A stretch of DNA of 64,000 nt from Chamaecyparis obtusa (GCA_027943335.1 BSBK01002933.1:1297001-1361000); one strand, 5' to 3'. Positions 34,800 to 47,130 are shown, numbered from the stretch's first letter. Numbers and translations: made by a program. The notes: a model not told the origin generated them from the sequence alone.

Positions 34800-35831
34800 C
34801 GCATGCAAATATGAACAATCAAGAGAAACTATCTCCTTTCTTTCAGGTTTCTACTACAATCTAGTTTCCCAATTACATAGCTGTTGTGAATAATCACATG
34901 ACCACATAGTCATCAAATAAACATCTCCAATCTGATATAAATAAAAAATAAGTAAGAGGAAACTTCAAGGAATTCATTCCACACTTGAGCTTGCACTCCA
35001 ATCTTTGTCCTTCAACCTATAACTATCAGACTGGATCCTCCAACTCTTGTCTTCAATTCATAAAATTTGATGCCAAGAACAACTCCCCTTTTGCAATGCT
35101 TGTTGTCATAATTCTGCACAAGTTCACCTCAACTTCCACCAATGAACAAGAATTTAAATTATTAATGCAAAATCAGAATTGGTCCAAATGAGGAGGCTAC
35201 CATAAAATAATAATAAATAGAATGAAAGACACTTCATAAATGGTATTAAGTCAACTCCTCTAACAGTCAATCAAACTAGTCAATTATAACAACTCCATAA
35301 CTCCACAAAAATCTCTAATAAGATATGCACTACCATTTGTCACTTGGATACCCACCTAAGAGATGTTCTTTATACATAGAAAATATAATATTTTAAAATA
35401 TTTACTATGCATTAACTACCACCAGCATTAGTTGAAGTGGAAGATTCCAAGAATATGCCAAGAAGAAATTGTTGACATGTATCAAACTCCTATGCTAGAT
35501 TAAACCTTTGGACTTGGCCAAATGATTTATCAAATATTTTAGGTCTTATTACATCGGTTTTCTTTATCAAAACATTTAAAACTAAATTATTACAAAATTA
35601 AATAAAGAATTTTTATGGTTGATGCACATGATCTTGCATCATACATAGCGTATAAAAATTTTGTGAATCACAAAATGGAGTTGAGTGGTAGTATCACCCT
35701 TTCAAGTTCCAAGGGACCCTTAGCAAATGCCATCACTAAAATTGGTACCTCTAATAACTCCTTTCTCCTCTTCCAGTAGCTAACTAGAACAAGGATCCTT
35801 CTTTGACAACTCTATTTTTCACTCAACCTCC
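34800..35831. other. Non-coding flank of the uncharacterised ORF
   Basis: AT-rich DNA that would include the 3' LTR of the proposed non-autonomous element. The 68-codon plus-strand frame at 34985 shows no recognised similarity. Confidence 0.35.
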
Positions 35832-36732
35832 TCAATGTGGAATCAACTTCACCATAAATTGACCACCTCCTTTAAGTGTAACTCTCATCTCCTCCAATCT
35901 TGTGGGATTCAACCCACCCTTATTTGACCACCTCCACCAAAATGCACCTAAATTAAACATTGCAACACCATACAAATCTTTCTTTACATGTCGCACATCA
36001 CTAGAAAAATCCTCTTGAACTAAATCACCCATAAGATGTGAATCATTATTATTTTCAAACCTAACAAAATATGATTCACTATTTTATTTCATTGCAACCT
36101 CATCATAGTCCCATCTTTCTTTCAAATAATATTTAAAAAGATTAAATTTTACCTTAGTTCTGTGCATTGTTGCAACTTCAATCTTTTCTTCAACATGACA
36201 TGTCACTATTTTTATGCCTTTCAAAGGACATATTGTTGTTGCAAAGTGATATTCCACATTCAAAACAACATTAGAACAATAATCTTGAAATTTATCATGC
36301 ATGTTTTTAATAAATAATCAATCTCTGTAACTAAGAAATCTTCATCTTCACTACTTTCAAATAAAGAATTGTTTGAAAACTCCTTGTTGACCTCCACATC
36401 TCATTCCTTAATTTCATCCTTCTCAAAATGATTTATTTTTGTGACAACTTTCTTCATTTCTCCATTCTTATCATCATCAAAGGAAATGTTAAAATTTGAT
36501 TTTACTTCATTACCATTTTTTTACAAATTCTACTCCACTTGCAATAAGTTTATTCCATTCTTCTTCAATATGAACTAGTAAATTGTCCTTCTCAACTTCA
36601 TTTGTATCCTCTAAATAACTCTTTTTTGCTGTTGCAATTTTTATAACCCCATTCTCTATGTCTTATAAAAGGCATTCCTTAGCTTCAGGTTCATGAATTT
36701 CTTTGTATTCATCCTCTTCCTCCTCTTCTTGT

Positions 36733-36760
<28 letters not shown>
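35832..36760 (-). pseudogene. Uncharacterised acidic ORF containing a microsatellite, 3' part
   Basis: On the minus strand the (CT)n run is read as Glu-Arg repeats leading into IQEEEEEDEYKEIHEPEAKE, then IENGVIKIATAKKSYLEDTN and HIEEEWNKLIASGVEFVK. After frameshifts there are blocks at 36084-36302 (VLNVEYHFATTICPLKGIKI) and 35832-36032 (GVAMFNLGAFWWRW). The N-terminal part is at 44717-44884, on the other side of the inserted Copia element. The family is unknown to me; context suggests the sole ORF of a non-autonomous retroelement. Confidence 0.45.

Positions 36761-36793
<33 letters not shown>
36735..36793. repeat. (TC)n(AC)n compound microsatellite
   Basis: About 11 TC units are followed by about 18 AC units. 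On the minus strand it lies in the reading frame of the acidic ORF and would encode Cys-Val and Glu-Arg repeats. The Copia element at 36843-44716 is inserted in the CA part. Confidence 0.97.
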
Positions 36794-36796
<3 letters not shown>

Positions 36797-36842
36797 TAAT
36801 ATGATTTAGAACAATAGAGAGGGGGGGACACACACACACACA
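36794..36842. repeat. Stray copy of the LTR end plus CA repeat
   Basis: tgttaatatgatttagaaca and the following agagaggggg occur here and again at 36843, separated by a CA run. This 49-base unit duplicates the LTR terminus together with its microsatellite flank. It is absent at the other LTR. Confidence 0.9.
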
Positions 36843-38339
36843 TGTTAATATGATTTAGAACAATAGAGAGGGGGGCTGAATTAGTTGTTCTCAGGTCTCG
36901 GTGTATAAAAAAATCTCATAAACTTATCCTTAAATCAGATCCAAAACCAAAACAAACTCGGTCATCACTGATTCAATAATAGAAACATCTAACAATGCAG
37001 TCCATTACCCAGCTGTAACTTATCTTGCAAAACATAGTAATGTTCAGATCTAAACATACACACAAGTTTAAACACTAGGATTTATAGTGGAAACCCAATT
37101 TGGGAAAAACCACTTTGTAACATGCTACTATTATTTTCACTCTTCTGAAGGGAGCTCGGTAAAAAGCCAACCCTGTCAAAGGTTACAATACACACTATCA
37201 AATGTGACCTGGTTAAAAGATTTCAATCACCCTATTAAAAGTGAGCCTAGTCATAAGACTTACATACACTCCATTAGAATGCAACCTTGTTCAAAGGATT
37301 TAACATATGACTATTAGGTAAACCTCTGTTAAAAAGATTTTGACTATTACAATGGTTAGAAAGTAGCAGCAGTATTATCTAAAAAATATACAACTCACTT
37401 TTGCAAATATCAGATTCGATTCTGTACACTAATGCTGGTTTACTGACTTTGAAACTTTTCCATTTCCATCTCTAATCTGCTCATAACTTTTCTTCAAGCA
37501 ATCACCACACTTCTCCTTCAGCTTTTTATGCTTATTCAGTCAATAAAACTTTCCTCTTCCAGCATTCTCTATTCACCATATGCATCCATATCACAATGTT
37601 TAGGTTCCCCTTATATTTTTCTCAGTTAGGTTAACTCATCTTTTGCTACTTAATCTCATTCATATATCTTAGGGTTAGGTCAGATTCATTGAATCTACCT
37701 GCTTTATGTTCTTTGGCTCCTTTTCTAGAATAATCTCAAATCTCTTAAAGATTTACAATAAAATGTTTTACAATGCATTTAATGCTTCCAAAGAATCAAT
37801 AAATAAAGTCAACACATTTTACATAATCCAAGAATTCAATAATGTCAGCTCCAAAATTAAATTCTCTTCAAATATAAAATTGTTGATGCTCGGTCAATAC
37901 TGTGATTGTTCACTCGGTCTTCATGTAGAATGCTCGATCAATACTAAAACTGTCTCCTCGGCTTGCATTGTCTCCCTCGGCAATTTACTGATGCTCGGTC
38001 AACACTATAATTTTTCTCAACATATACTAACTCGGTCGACACTAACATCACTCGGCTTAAACATGATTTTTCCATTCTTTGCTCGGTTAAGCCTACTAGT
38101 TTAGTCTTCAGTCTTACTAGGATAAACAATACATTATCTCATCATAGTGCAACATAGTCAAGTACACTTTGTAGTATCAAGATAACTCAACCTTTCCCTA
38201 GGTGCTATTGTTACCAACCTTTCTTAGCCCCTTAGCAACACTCAAATAGATATAGTACTTTGCTAAGTAGCAACAGTCTTACTAATTAAGGTTTGACATC
38301 AATGACAATACAACAATTGTTTCAATTCAGTTTCCAACA
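36843..38339 (-). repeat. Copia 3' LTR
   Basis: 1497 bp, closely matching 43221-44716 (roughly 95% by eye). It carries clustered ctcggt strings at 37.88-38.09 kb. The 132-codon plus-strand frame inside it is antisense LTR sequence and not a gene. Confidence 0.95.
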
Positions 38340-38352
38340 ATCTCCCTCTTTG
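38340..38352 (-). other. Copia polypurine tract
   Basis: Minus strand gccaaagagggagat, directly adjoining the LTR start TGTTGG. It primes plus-strand DNA synthesis. Confidence 0.85.
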
Positions 38353-38849
38353 GCATTGATGGAAACACCATATGATATCACCTGAATAACACATGGATTA
38401 CCAACCAATCCAAAAAATTATCTGTCCATCAAAAAATTATTTATAATATCCTTAGCTTCATTCTGATTCAGAATCCTATAAGCCTCACTTCTGTGACCGT
38501 CAGAAGTATTCAGATCTCCCTCTATCTAGATTCTTCATTTCAGTTCATCATCCTCTTTCCTTTTAGTTCCATCATCTCATCAACTCTTGCTTTTGTATCA
38601 TGTGTTATCATATCAGTACATTCTCCCTCTTTGACAAAAATGCCAAAGCAACAACTAAAACATACATCCATCAGATGTAGATAATATCTGTGCAGCTTAA
38701 TGTTTCTCCCTCTATCATCTTGCTTATGACTGATTCCTTGTCTTTTCTTCTCTTCACAACTCTAGGGCAGCCCTAAAGTGTGACAATCTTCTACATCAAT
38801 TTGTCAAATGTTCTGTTGTAGCATACTTGATGCAGTGCTCCTAGCTTGT

Positions 38850-41800
38850 CTAGGCAGCCTCAGTTAGGGGAAGAACCCCTAATTGACTTCTCAAATACTC
38901 ATGAGCTTCTCTGGGTAAAGATTTAGTGAATATTTCTGCTAGTTGTTCTTTTGTATGCACATATTCCATTTAGACTTCTTTGTCTTGTACTAATTCTCTC
39001 AAGTAGTGATACTTGATTGCAATGTGCTTGGTCTTAGTGTGCATCACTAGATTCTTAGAAATATTGATAGCACTTGTGTTGTCACAGAAAATAACAATAG
39101 GTTTAGTGATTTCTTCTTTCATGCCTATCAAAAATTATTTTATCCATACCAAGTTTGAGCAGTTCACTACAGCAGCAACATACTCAGCCTCGGCAGTAGA
39201 TTGGGAAATGCAATTTTTTTTCTTTCTTGTCCAGGAGACTAATCTTTCTCCAAGAAAGAAAGCTCCACCACTTGTACTCTTTCTGTCATCTACATTTCCT
39301 ACCCAATCAACATCTGTATAAACTTAGAGTTCAAATTTGTCATCCTTCTTATAATATAGACCATAGTCAGCAGTTCCTTTCAAGTATCTCATAATTATTT
39401 TCACGACCATCATATGTGTTTCCTTAGGATTGGCAGAGAATCTTGCCACAATCCCAATAGCTAATGCAATATCTAGTTTTCTATGTACAACATACTGCAA
39501 TTTTCCAATCATGGATCTATACAGAGTTTGATTCACTTCTGCAGTATCATCATTCTTAGATAACTTTTGTCTAGTAACCATGGGAGTTCCCACTGGTTTA
39601 GCATCTTCCATCCCAAAAGTTTTTAGTATTTCATTAACATATTTAGACTATGTAATGAAAATTCCATTCTTCTTTTGATATAATTGTAAACCAACAAAGA
39701 ATTTGATCTCACCAAACATATTCATTTCAAATTCAGTTTGCATTTCATTTGAGAAACTTTTACATAATGCATATTGTCCACCAAAAATAATGTCATCAAC
39801 AAATTTTTTTTTCCAACAAGATACCTTTACCTTCTTCATCCTTCATGTATAGATTGCTTGTGTCATTTGTTCTTGAAAATCCAATCTGTCTCAAGTAGTT
39901 GTGCAACCTTTCATACCATGCTCTAGGTGCTTGCTTCAATCCATACAATGCTTTGTTCAGTTTGCACACCATGTGTCTTATATTTGGATCAATAAAACCT
40001 TCTGGTTGTTCTATATAAACTTCTTCTAGTATACCATTCAAAAATGTAGACTTGACATCCATTTGATATACCTTGAAATCTTTATAAGCAGCATATGCAA
40101 GTAGAGTTCTTACTCCTTCCAATCTAGCTATAGGGGAAAATGTCTCCCGATAATCTATTCCTTCTTCTTGTGCGTAGCCTTTGCATACAAGCCTAGCTTT
40201 GTTCCTAGTGATTTCATCATTTTCATTCATCTTATTCTGAAATACCCACTTTGTTCCTATAACATTCTTGTTTTCAGGTCTCGACACCACAGTCCAAGTA
40301 TTATTCTTCTCAATCTAGTCAATTTCTTCATTCATTGCTTGTATCCAGTCTTCATTCTCCAATGCTTCTGTAGTTGTCTTCAGTTCAAATTCACATAGTA
40401 GACATGTTGGATCCTTAGTCTTACTTTTGTTCTAGATTCCAGTATCTTTGTCTCCAATTATCTGTTCAGGCTTATGATGTCTTCTTACATATTTTTCCAA
40501 AATAGGTTCAACTGTTCTCTCCTCTATTTCATCATGTGTCTCAATAAGATTGTCAGATTCAACTTCAGAATGCTCAGAAACCTCTTCCTGATACTCAACA
40601 ACATTTTCTTGTAGCTCAGCATGTTCTTGTTCTCTCTCAGCACTGTCTTCCTGACGCTCAATTGCTTTTGTCTGTCACTTGACATTGCTTACCCAAGACT
40701 CGGCATCAGGTGCAAGTCTATTACTTGCCTCTTCTTCCTCTTTAATGTATACAAAAGATCTATAATCTTCTACTTCTCTTTTATTGTCAGCTTCATTTCT
40801 TTCTGCATACTCATCAATTTTGACATTCACAATTTCCACAATTTTGTTAGTGTTAGAGTTCATACACTTATAAGCTTTAATTTTTGTGGAATACCCTAGG
40901 AATATGCCTTCATCACTCTTAGCATCAAACTTTCCATTCCTAGTGTCTTTTAAAATATAGCACTTACTTCCAAAGATTCTAAAGTATTTAACACTCGGTG
41001 CATGCCCATGCTATAATTCATAAGGTGTCAGATTTGTACCTTTCTTGATCTATACTCGGTTAAGAGTATAGATAGTAGTGCTTATAGCTTCTTTCCAATA
41101 TTTTTGTGCCACATTCTTTTCAATCATCAATGTCCTTGCACAATCCAAGATAGATCTATTTCTCCTTTATGCTATACCATTCTGTGGAGGTGTTCTAGGT
41201 GCAGACATCTGTCTTTTAATTCCTCTATCATTGCAAAATAGATTAAATTCATTTGATGTAAATTCTCCACCTCAGTCAGATCTAAGACATTTCAGGTTCC
41301 TACCTATCTCCTTTTCAACCTTAGCCAAATACCACTTAAAATATTGAAAAGCTTCAGATTTTTCTTTTAGAAACATCACATGCATCATCCTAGTATGATC
41401 ATCAACAAATAAGATAAAGTATCTAGCACCACAGTAACTTTGTACACCCATAGGTCCACAAAGGTCAGTATGAACCAAATCTAAAATGTTTTCAGAAGTA
41501 AAAGTTTTCCTCTTGAAACTTGAGTTTGTCATTTTTCCTAACTGGCACTCCTTGCACATCACATTCTCAGGTTTCTTCAATCTAGGTAGACCTCTTACCT
41601 TTTTCTTCTTACTTATCTCTACTAGATTGTCAAAGTTAACATGACACAACCTTTTATGCCATAACCAAATATCATCAAGTTGTGCAATTAAACATGTTTC
41701 TTCAGATAGGTCAAGATAGAACAAATTACCTCTAGTCTGATCTCCACTTCCAATCAGTTCTCTAGCAGCATTAAATATTTTAGCTTGCTTGTGATGAAAT

Positions 41801-43160
41801 TCCACTCAGTAACCAATTTTATTAAGTTGAGCAACACTTAACAAATTGTAATTAAGACCTTCAACCCAATATGCATTTTCACAAGATATCTTATCAGTTA
41901 GTTTAATCAAACCTTTTCCTCTAACAAGACATGGTGCATCATTACCAAATTTTACACTTTTACCTCTGTAATGATGTAAGGTCTCAAACTTATTTTTTTC
42001 ACCAGTCATGTGATGTGAACAACCACTATCAATAATCCATTTATCATTCTTGTTCACATAGGATATCAATGCAGTTTTCTCATCCTCATAAGATTCATCT
42101 TTCATTGCAACATAAAGTACCTCAATTTCAAAATCATCACTATCAGTGTTAGTCTCTTTTTCAGCAATGTAACAAGATTTCTTACCTTTTCCCTTGTAGT
42201 CTCTGTTCCATCGGTAGCTTCTGTCATCTTTTCTGTCATTGTGTTTTCTTTTCCTTTCATCATCTTTATCCTTCCTATCAGGACATCTAGCAGCTATATG
42301 ACCAACTTTATTACATGCAAAACATATAATAGGGAGTTTACCTTTATACTTTCCTTTTCTCCTTCTTACTATTCTAGCCATAAGAGCTTCTAGATCTTCT
42401 AGGTCTTCATCAGAAGTGTCACTGTCACTTTCACTATCACTTTCACTATCACTTTCACTAATGCATCTTTCTTTTTCTTTCTTTGGCTTGTTCAGAACTA
42501 GCTGTGACTTAAAAGTAGATTCAACATTTCCAATGCTTCCAATAGTGAAATTATCATAATTAGAGAGTTCAAAAGCAGTCAGCTACCAACCAAACTTTCC
42601 AAAGTAAGCACATTAGCAGAGTTACATCTAGATTCCTAAATAGCTGAGATCTTAATAGCATATATAGGACGTAGGGTTCTTAGTACTTTGCCAATTATAG
42701 TTTCATCATCAATAGTCTCATTAGCTCCTCTAATATAATTCACAACTTCTTTTATTCTACTACAATATTGTGCAATGTTTTCACCTTCTTACATTCTCAT
42801 TTCGCCAAACTTACCTCTAAGACTCTCAGCCTTTGCTTTCAGCACATTCAAGTCACCACCATAGATCCTTGTAAGAGTGTCCCACATATCCTTTGCAGTT
42901 GTGCAGTCCTTAATGTCCTCAAATTCTAGATAGCTTAGGGTAGATGCAATTTCCAGCATTGCCTGATTATGTTCTTGCTTAGCTCTCATTTCTTTGGCAG
43001 TCAAAGGTGCGACAGGTGAGACATAAATGTTCTCAATGTAGTACTTTGCAGAGTCACCAATACCAGCCAGATGTAGCTTCATCAATCTTTTCCATGCATG
43101 AAAATTTTCCTTGTTCAGCTTCAGTACCTCCTTCTTATACATCCTAATCATTTGCTTCAA
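38850..43160 (-). pseudogene. Copia gag-pol polyprotein, mostly open
   Basis: Starts at ATG 43160. Order: UBN2-type gag (ENFHAWKRLMKLHLAGIG, 42.8-43.1 kb); acidic Ser-Glu-Asp run (42.4 kb); zinc knuckle CFACNKVGHIAARC (42.3 kb); protease WIIDSGCSHHMTG (42.03 kb); GAG-pre-integrase LWHKRLCHVN...CKECQLGKM; integrase [65 protein letters not shown], catalytic FVDDIIFGG; RNase H INISKNLVMHTKTKHIAIKY; end LPLTEAA at 38850. About ten in-frame stops (for example after RSD, GIA, IGY, LVG) and a frameshift before FVDD near 39.8 kb disable it. Most stops are one C-to-T or G-to-A step from the family's usual residue. Length fits a Copia polyprotein of about 1,430 codons. Confidence 0.93.
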
Positions 43161-43205
43161 GCCCCTTTAAACTTGATATCTGTCAACACTAATAATAATC
43201 AACTA

Positions 43206-43218
43206 GGCTGTGATACCA
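43206..43218 (-). other. Copia primer binding site
   Basis: Minus strand TGGTATCACAGCC, two bases from the 5' LTR end, one mismatch from the standard initiator-Met type TGGTATCAGAGC. Confidence 0.9.
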
Positions 43219-43220
43219 AT

Positions 43221-44716
43221 TGTTAATATGATTTAGAACAACAAAGAGGGGGGTTGAATCAGTTGTTCTCAGGTCCTGATGTATAAAACAATCTCATAAA
43301 ATTATCCTTAAATCAGATCCAAAACCAAAACAAACTCGGTCATCATTGATTCAATAATAGAAACATCTAACAATGCAGTCCAATACACAGCTGTAACTTA
43401 TCTTGCAAAACATAGTAATGTTCAAATCTAAATATACACACAAGTATAAACACTAGGATTTATAGTGGAAACCCAATTTGGGAAAAACCACTTTGTAACA
43501 TGCTACTATTATTTTCACTCTTCTGAAGTGAGCTCGGTGAAAAGCTAACCCTATCAAAGGTTACAATACACACTGTCAAATGTGATCCGGTTAAAGGATT
43601 TCAATCACCCTATTAAAAGTGAGCTTAGTCATAGGACTTACATACACTCCATTAGAATGCAACCTTGTTCAAAGGATTTAACATATGACTATTAGGTCAA
43701 CCTCTGTTAAAAGGATTTTGACTGTTACAATGGTTAGAAAGTAGCAGCAGTATTATCTGAAAAATATACAACTCACTTTGCAAATATCAGATCTGATTCC
43801 ATACACTAATGCTGGTTTACTGACTTTGAAACTTTGCCATTTCCATCTCTGATCTACTTAGAAATTTTCTTCAAGAAATCACCACACTTCTCCTTCAGCC
43901 TTTTCTACTTATTTAGTCAATAAAACTTTCCTCTTCTAGCATTCTCTGTTCACCATATGCATCCATATCACAATGTTTAGGTTCCCCTTATATTTTTCTC
44001 AGTTAGGTTAACTCATCTTTTGCCGCTTAATCTCATTCGTAGATCTTAGGGTTAGGTCAGATTCATTCAATCTACCCACTTTATGTTCTTCAGCTCCATT
44101 TCTAGAATCATCTCAAATCTCTTAAAGATTTACAATAAAATGTTTTACAATGCATTTAATGCTTCCAAACAATCAATAAATAAAGTCAACACGTTTTACA
44201 TAATCCAAGAATTCAACAATGTCAGCTCCAAAATTAAATTCTCTTCAAATATAAAATTGCTGATGCTCGGTTAATACTGTGATTGTTCACTTGGTCTTCA
44301 TGTAGAACGCTTGGTCAATACTAAAACTATCTCCTTAGCTTGCACTGTCTCCCTCGGTAATTTACTGATGCTCGATCAACACTATAATTTTACTCAACAT
44401 ATACTAACTCAGTCGAAACTAACATCACTCAGCTTAAACATGATTTTTCCATTCTTTGCTTGGTTAAGCCTACTAGTTTAGTCTTTAGTCTTACTAAGAT
44501 AAACAATACATTATCTCAGCATAGCGCAACATAATTAAGTACACTTTGTAGTATCAAGATAACTCAACCTTTCCCTAGGTGCTATTGTTACCAACCTTGC
44601 TTAGCCCCTTAGCAACACTCAAATATATATAGTACTTTCCTAAGTAGCAACAGTCTTACCAATTAAGGTTTGACATCAATGACAATACAACAATTGTTTC
44701 AATTTAGTTTCCAACA
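43221..44716 (-). repeat. Copia 5' LTR
   Basis: 1496 bp; pairs with 36843-38339. It lacks the 49-base terminal duplication seen at the other LTR. Confidence 0.95.
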
Positions 44717-44884
44717 ACACACATTTTCCAATCCCTCTTTGATTTTATCAAGTATAGGAACTTGAATAATCCATCCAATTAATTTTTTTTTTTCCCTCTT
44801 TCTCTTTTCCATACTCAAGGCCTCACAAAGCCTCAACACAAATCCCCTTATAACACTTTTAGGGTCTATTGCAAATTGCCTCAC
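44717..44884 (-). pseudogene. Uncharacterised ORF, N-terminal part
   Basis: From ATG 44884: MRQFAIDPKSVIRGFVLRLC, ALSMEKRKREKKKLIGWIIQ, VPILDKIKEGLENVC. The final GTGTGT leads into the CA microsatellite, so before the Copia insertion this joined the Cys-Val/Glu-Arg repeat and the acidic part at 36.3-36.75 kb. A basic N-terminus followed by an acidic C-terminal region; family unknown to me. Confidence 0.5.
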
Positions 44885-45150
44885 ATTCGGTGATCTATTT
44901 ACAAACTTAGGAACCTCTTATTAACAAATCCTTTAAGTAGCTCCTCTTGTAAGTTGCACATACATATGCAACAAACACTCACACTCTCCACCCTAAGGTC
45001 TTGGTGCAAACTATCTTATGTCTGGTGCTCTACCTACACAATCAACAACACTAGCTCTAGTACCATTGATGCAAGGTAAAAATCCACACAAACCACATAT
45101 CCGAATGAAATAAATATTTAACTTAAAACCTAAAACAAATCATCCATCAA

Positions 45151-45479
45151 TAAGAATATTGTACACTATATCTCGCAATGATCTCCTTTGTGTTGTCTTA
45201 TCAACAAACTCACATTGTAAAATGTTGGAGTAAATATTTCACTTCACATAGGATAGAGTTTATCCCGACTGTGAGTAGTTGCAACTAGTTATTATGTTTA
45301 CTTAAAATGCTAGGAATATTTAATTATTCTCAACTAGGTAGCCAATAATGATGTGTTTACATTGACTTGACGTACACAAGTGCCACCATTTCCTTGTCAA
45401 TCCTTGATTGATGGCAGTGATTTGCCACCTATAATTAGTCAAGGGCAGCTCTGTCTGAATTAGGCCAAGTTAACTGACC
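45151..45479. other. Spacer
   Basis: AT-rich; may include the rest of the right LTR of the proposed non-autonomous element. Nothing else is seen. Confidence 0.35.
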
Positions 45480-45755
45480 TCCTGATTGGGAGAGATTAGG
45501 AGTTAAATCTTACCTCCTAGCCATGTCATCTCCTTGAACATCGATCTTAGAGTTCTATATATTTGTAATTTACACACTTGATTGGAAGCAATTAAGAGTT
45601 AAGCTCTTACCTCTTTGCCATCTTATCTGCTTGATTCATGGATCTAACAACTCTATATATTTGAACTTTAATCACCTCCTGATTTGGAGTGATGAGAGTT
45701 AAACTCTAATATCTTAGCCATTTCACTACTTGATTCATGGATTTGACTGATAGTT
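45480..45755. repeat. About 98-bp tandem repeat, 3 copies
   Basis: tgattgggagagattaggag, tgattggaagcaattaagag and tgatttggagtgatgagagt begin successive units at about 45482, 45580 and 45680. Each is followed by taa-ctcttacctcttagccat, a tcat-gat stretch and tctatatatttg variants. Confidence 0.85.
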
Positions 45756-47130
45756 CTTTGTATTTGTAACTACGCTCCATTATATTTAATATAGAGTAGC
45801 ATTATTCATTGATCTAGTTTTGTGGCTATTCCATTTATCAGAAAATGAAAATTTTACATAAAGACTGCCAACTCCAGCAGTCTTGCATATTCTAAAGCCC
45901 ATATTTCAAAACCTGTGATACATTGAAGACATTAGAGTCACTTTAAAACTACATTTGAACACCAAATTATATTGGCTTTTACAAATATTTTATATATTCT
46001 ATTGATCTTCAACCTCGACAACAGACCTTGAATCAACACTAGTTCCAATTTTGCATCCCCGACTGAAAGGTCAATCATCTAAAAACATAGTTTGACTATA
46101 ATGTACACTGAACTTGTTGCAGTTTGCACATGTTCTACATCAAAAAATGCAATTCCACATCCTCCACAAGCACCAGATAGGCACAACACTTCGAATCTTC
46201 ATGGCCCTAACATAAAGAATTATCCTCTTAAGACACATTATTTAACCTCTTCACCTTTTCTGGACTAATACTACATTGTCATCTTTCAAAGTAATTACTT
46301 AAGACCATATCAAAAATTTGGGCTGCTACAAGTACAGACTATATTCTAAACAATAGGAAACTACAGGCAACAAGAAGACAAAATGGGAAAAATGTCAAAA
46401 ACAAAACTAAACAGATTGATTAGTAACTTCCAAAAAGCATTATAGTTGTACAGTGTACACAAACAACATTCTGCTATTGACAAATTTTAGCAAGAGAGTT
46501 AGGTAGACATGTACATTTTGGTTCTTATTGATATTTAAATACCTCCACCCCAACAAAGAAGGATAGAGTATCCTAAGGTCATCAAATGCATCTTCATTTG
46601 ATATAGGTCTCTTGACCTCGATATTATTGTAATTTCTAAGAATGAAAGAATACCTTGTAGCAAAATGTGGTCCTTCATTGTGGACAAATACACACATTAT
46701 GCACAATAAGATAACTGCAGTTGTTACAATAACCTGAAACCTACTTAGGACTAGGTTGTATGTCACAACTACCTAATGATTCTCAATTTACAACCACTGT
46801 CTATTTAATAATTTTTCTTGATAACTATCTCAAGGAACACAAGTTATTGATTGTGTATATATTTTATATGGTGACATTTGAAAAGATATTAAGAGTCTAA
46901 CTGCGATGCCTAAAATTTGCACATTCAATTGTTATTGCAAACACTTTGTTGAGACTAGTTAACTAGAATACAGGGATTTAGATTGAGGTGCTGAGTTTCC
47001 ATCACAGAAAATCAAAATCACACACTGAATTCAGATACATGAAGAAAATAGCATTGTACAAGCTTTAAAAGAAAGGTTAAAGTTTAGAACCACAATCAAA
47101 TCAATATAGTGAGTGTTAACCAATTTGCAT
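45756..47130. other. Spacer with one exon-like stretch on the minus strand
   Basis: The minus frame at 46440-46766 contains a block with good codon character, GPHFATRYSFILRNYNNIEV and RPISNEDAFDDLRILYPSLL, ending at a gag/gtattt donor near 46545. The rest of that ORF reads like intron. I do not recognise the protein; it may be a decayed host exon. No neighbouring exon is evident. Confidence 0.35.

Larger units (their letters stand above)
36843..44716 (-). mobile_element. Nearly complete Copia LTR retrotransposon
   Basis: 7.87 kb with paired 1.5-kb LTRs (TGTTGGAAAC...ATTAACA on the minus strand), PBS, PPT and one gag-pol in a single direction. The flanks agree with a 5-base duplication acaca (36838-36842 and 44717-44721), ambiguous because the site is a CA repeat. 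Similar LTRs and a mostly open polyprotein make it the youngest large element in the window. Confidence 0.95.
34713..45150 (-). mobile_element. Possible non-autonomous LTR element hosting the Copia insertion
   Basis: About 75 bases at 34713 (aaaatccacacaaacc, gaaataaatatttgactt) are repeated at 45070. Just left of the second copy, the minus strand of 45054-45065 reads TGGTACTAGAGC, a degenerate Met-type PBS, four bases from a TG start. The internal region holds an uncharacterised ORF but no pol. LTR similarity fades after about 80 bases and the far LTR ends were not found, so the outer limits are approximate. Confidence 0.4.

Noticed and set aside
37706..38104. 132-codon plus-strand ORF and its copy at 44083
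   Set aside because: Both lie inside the Copia LTRs, antisense, and are not conserved in frame between the two LTRs.
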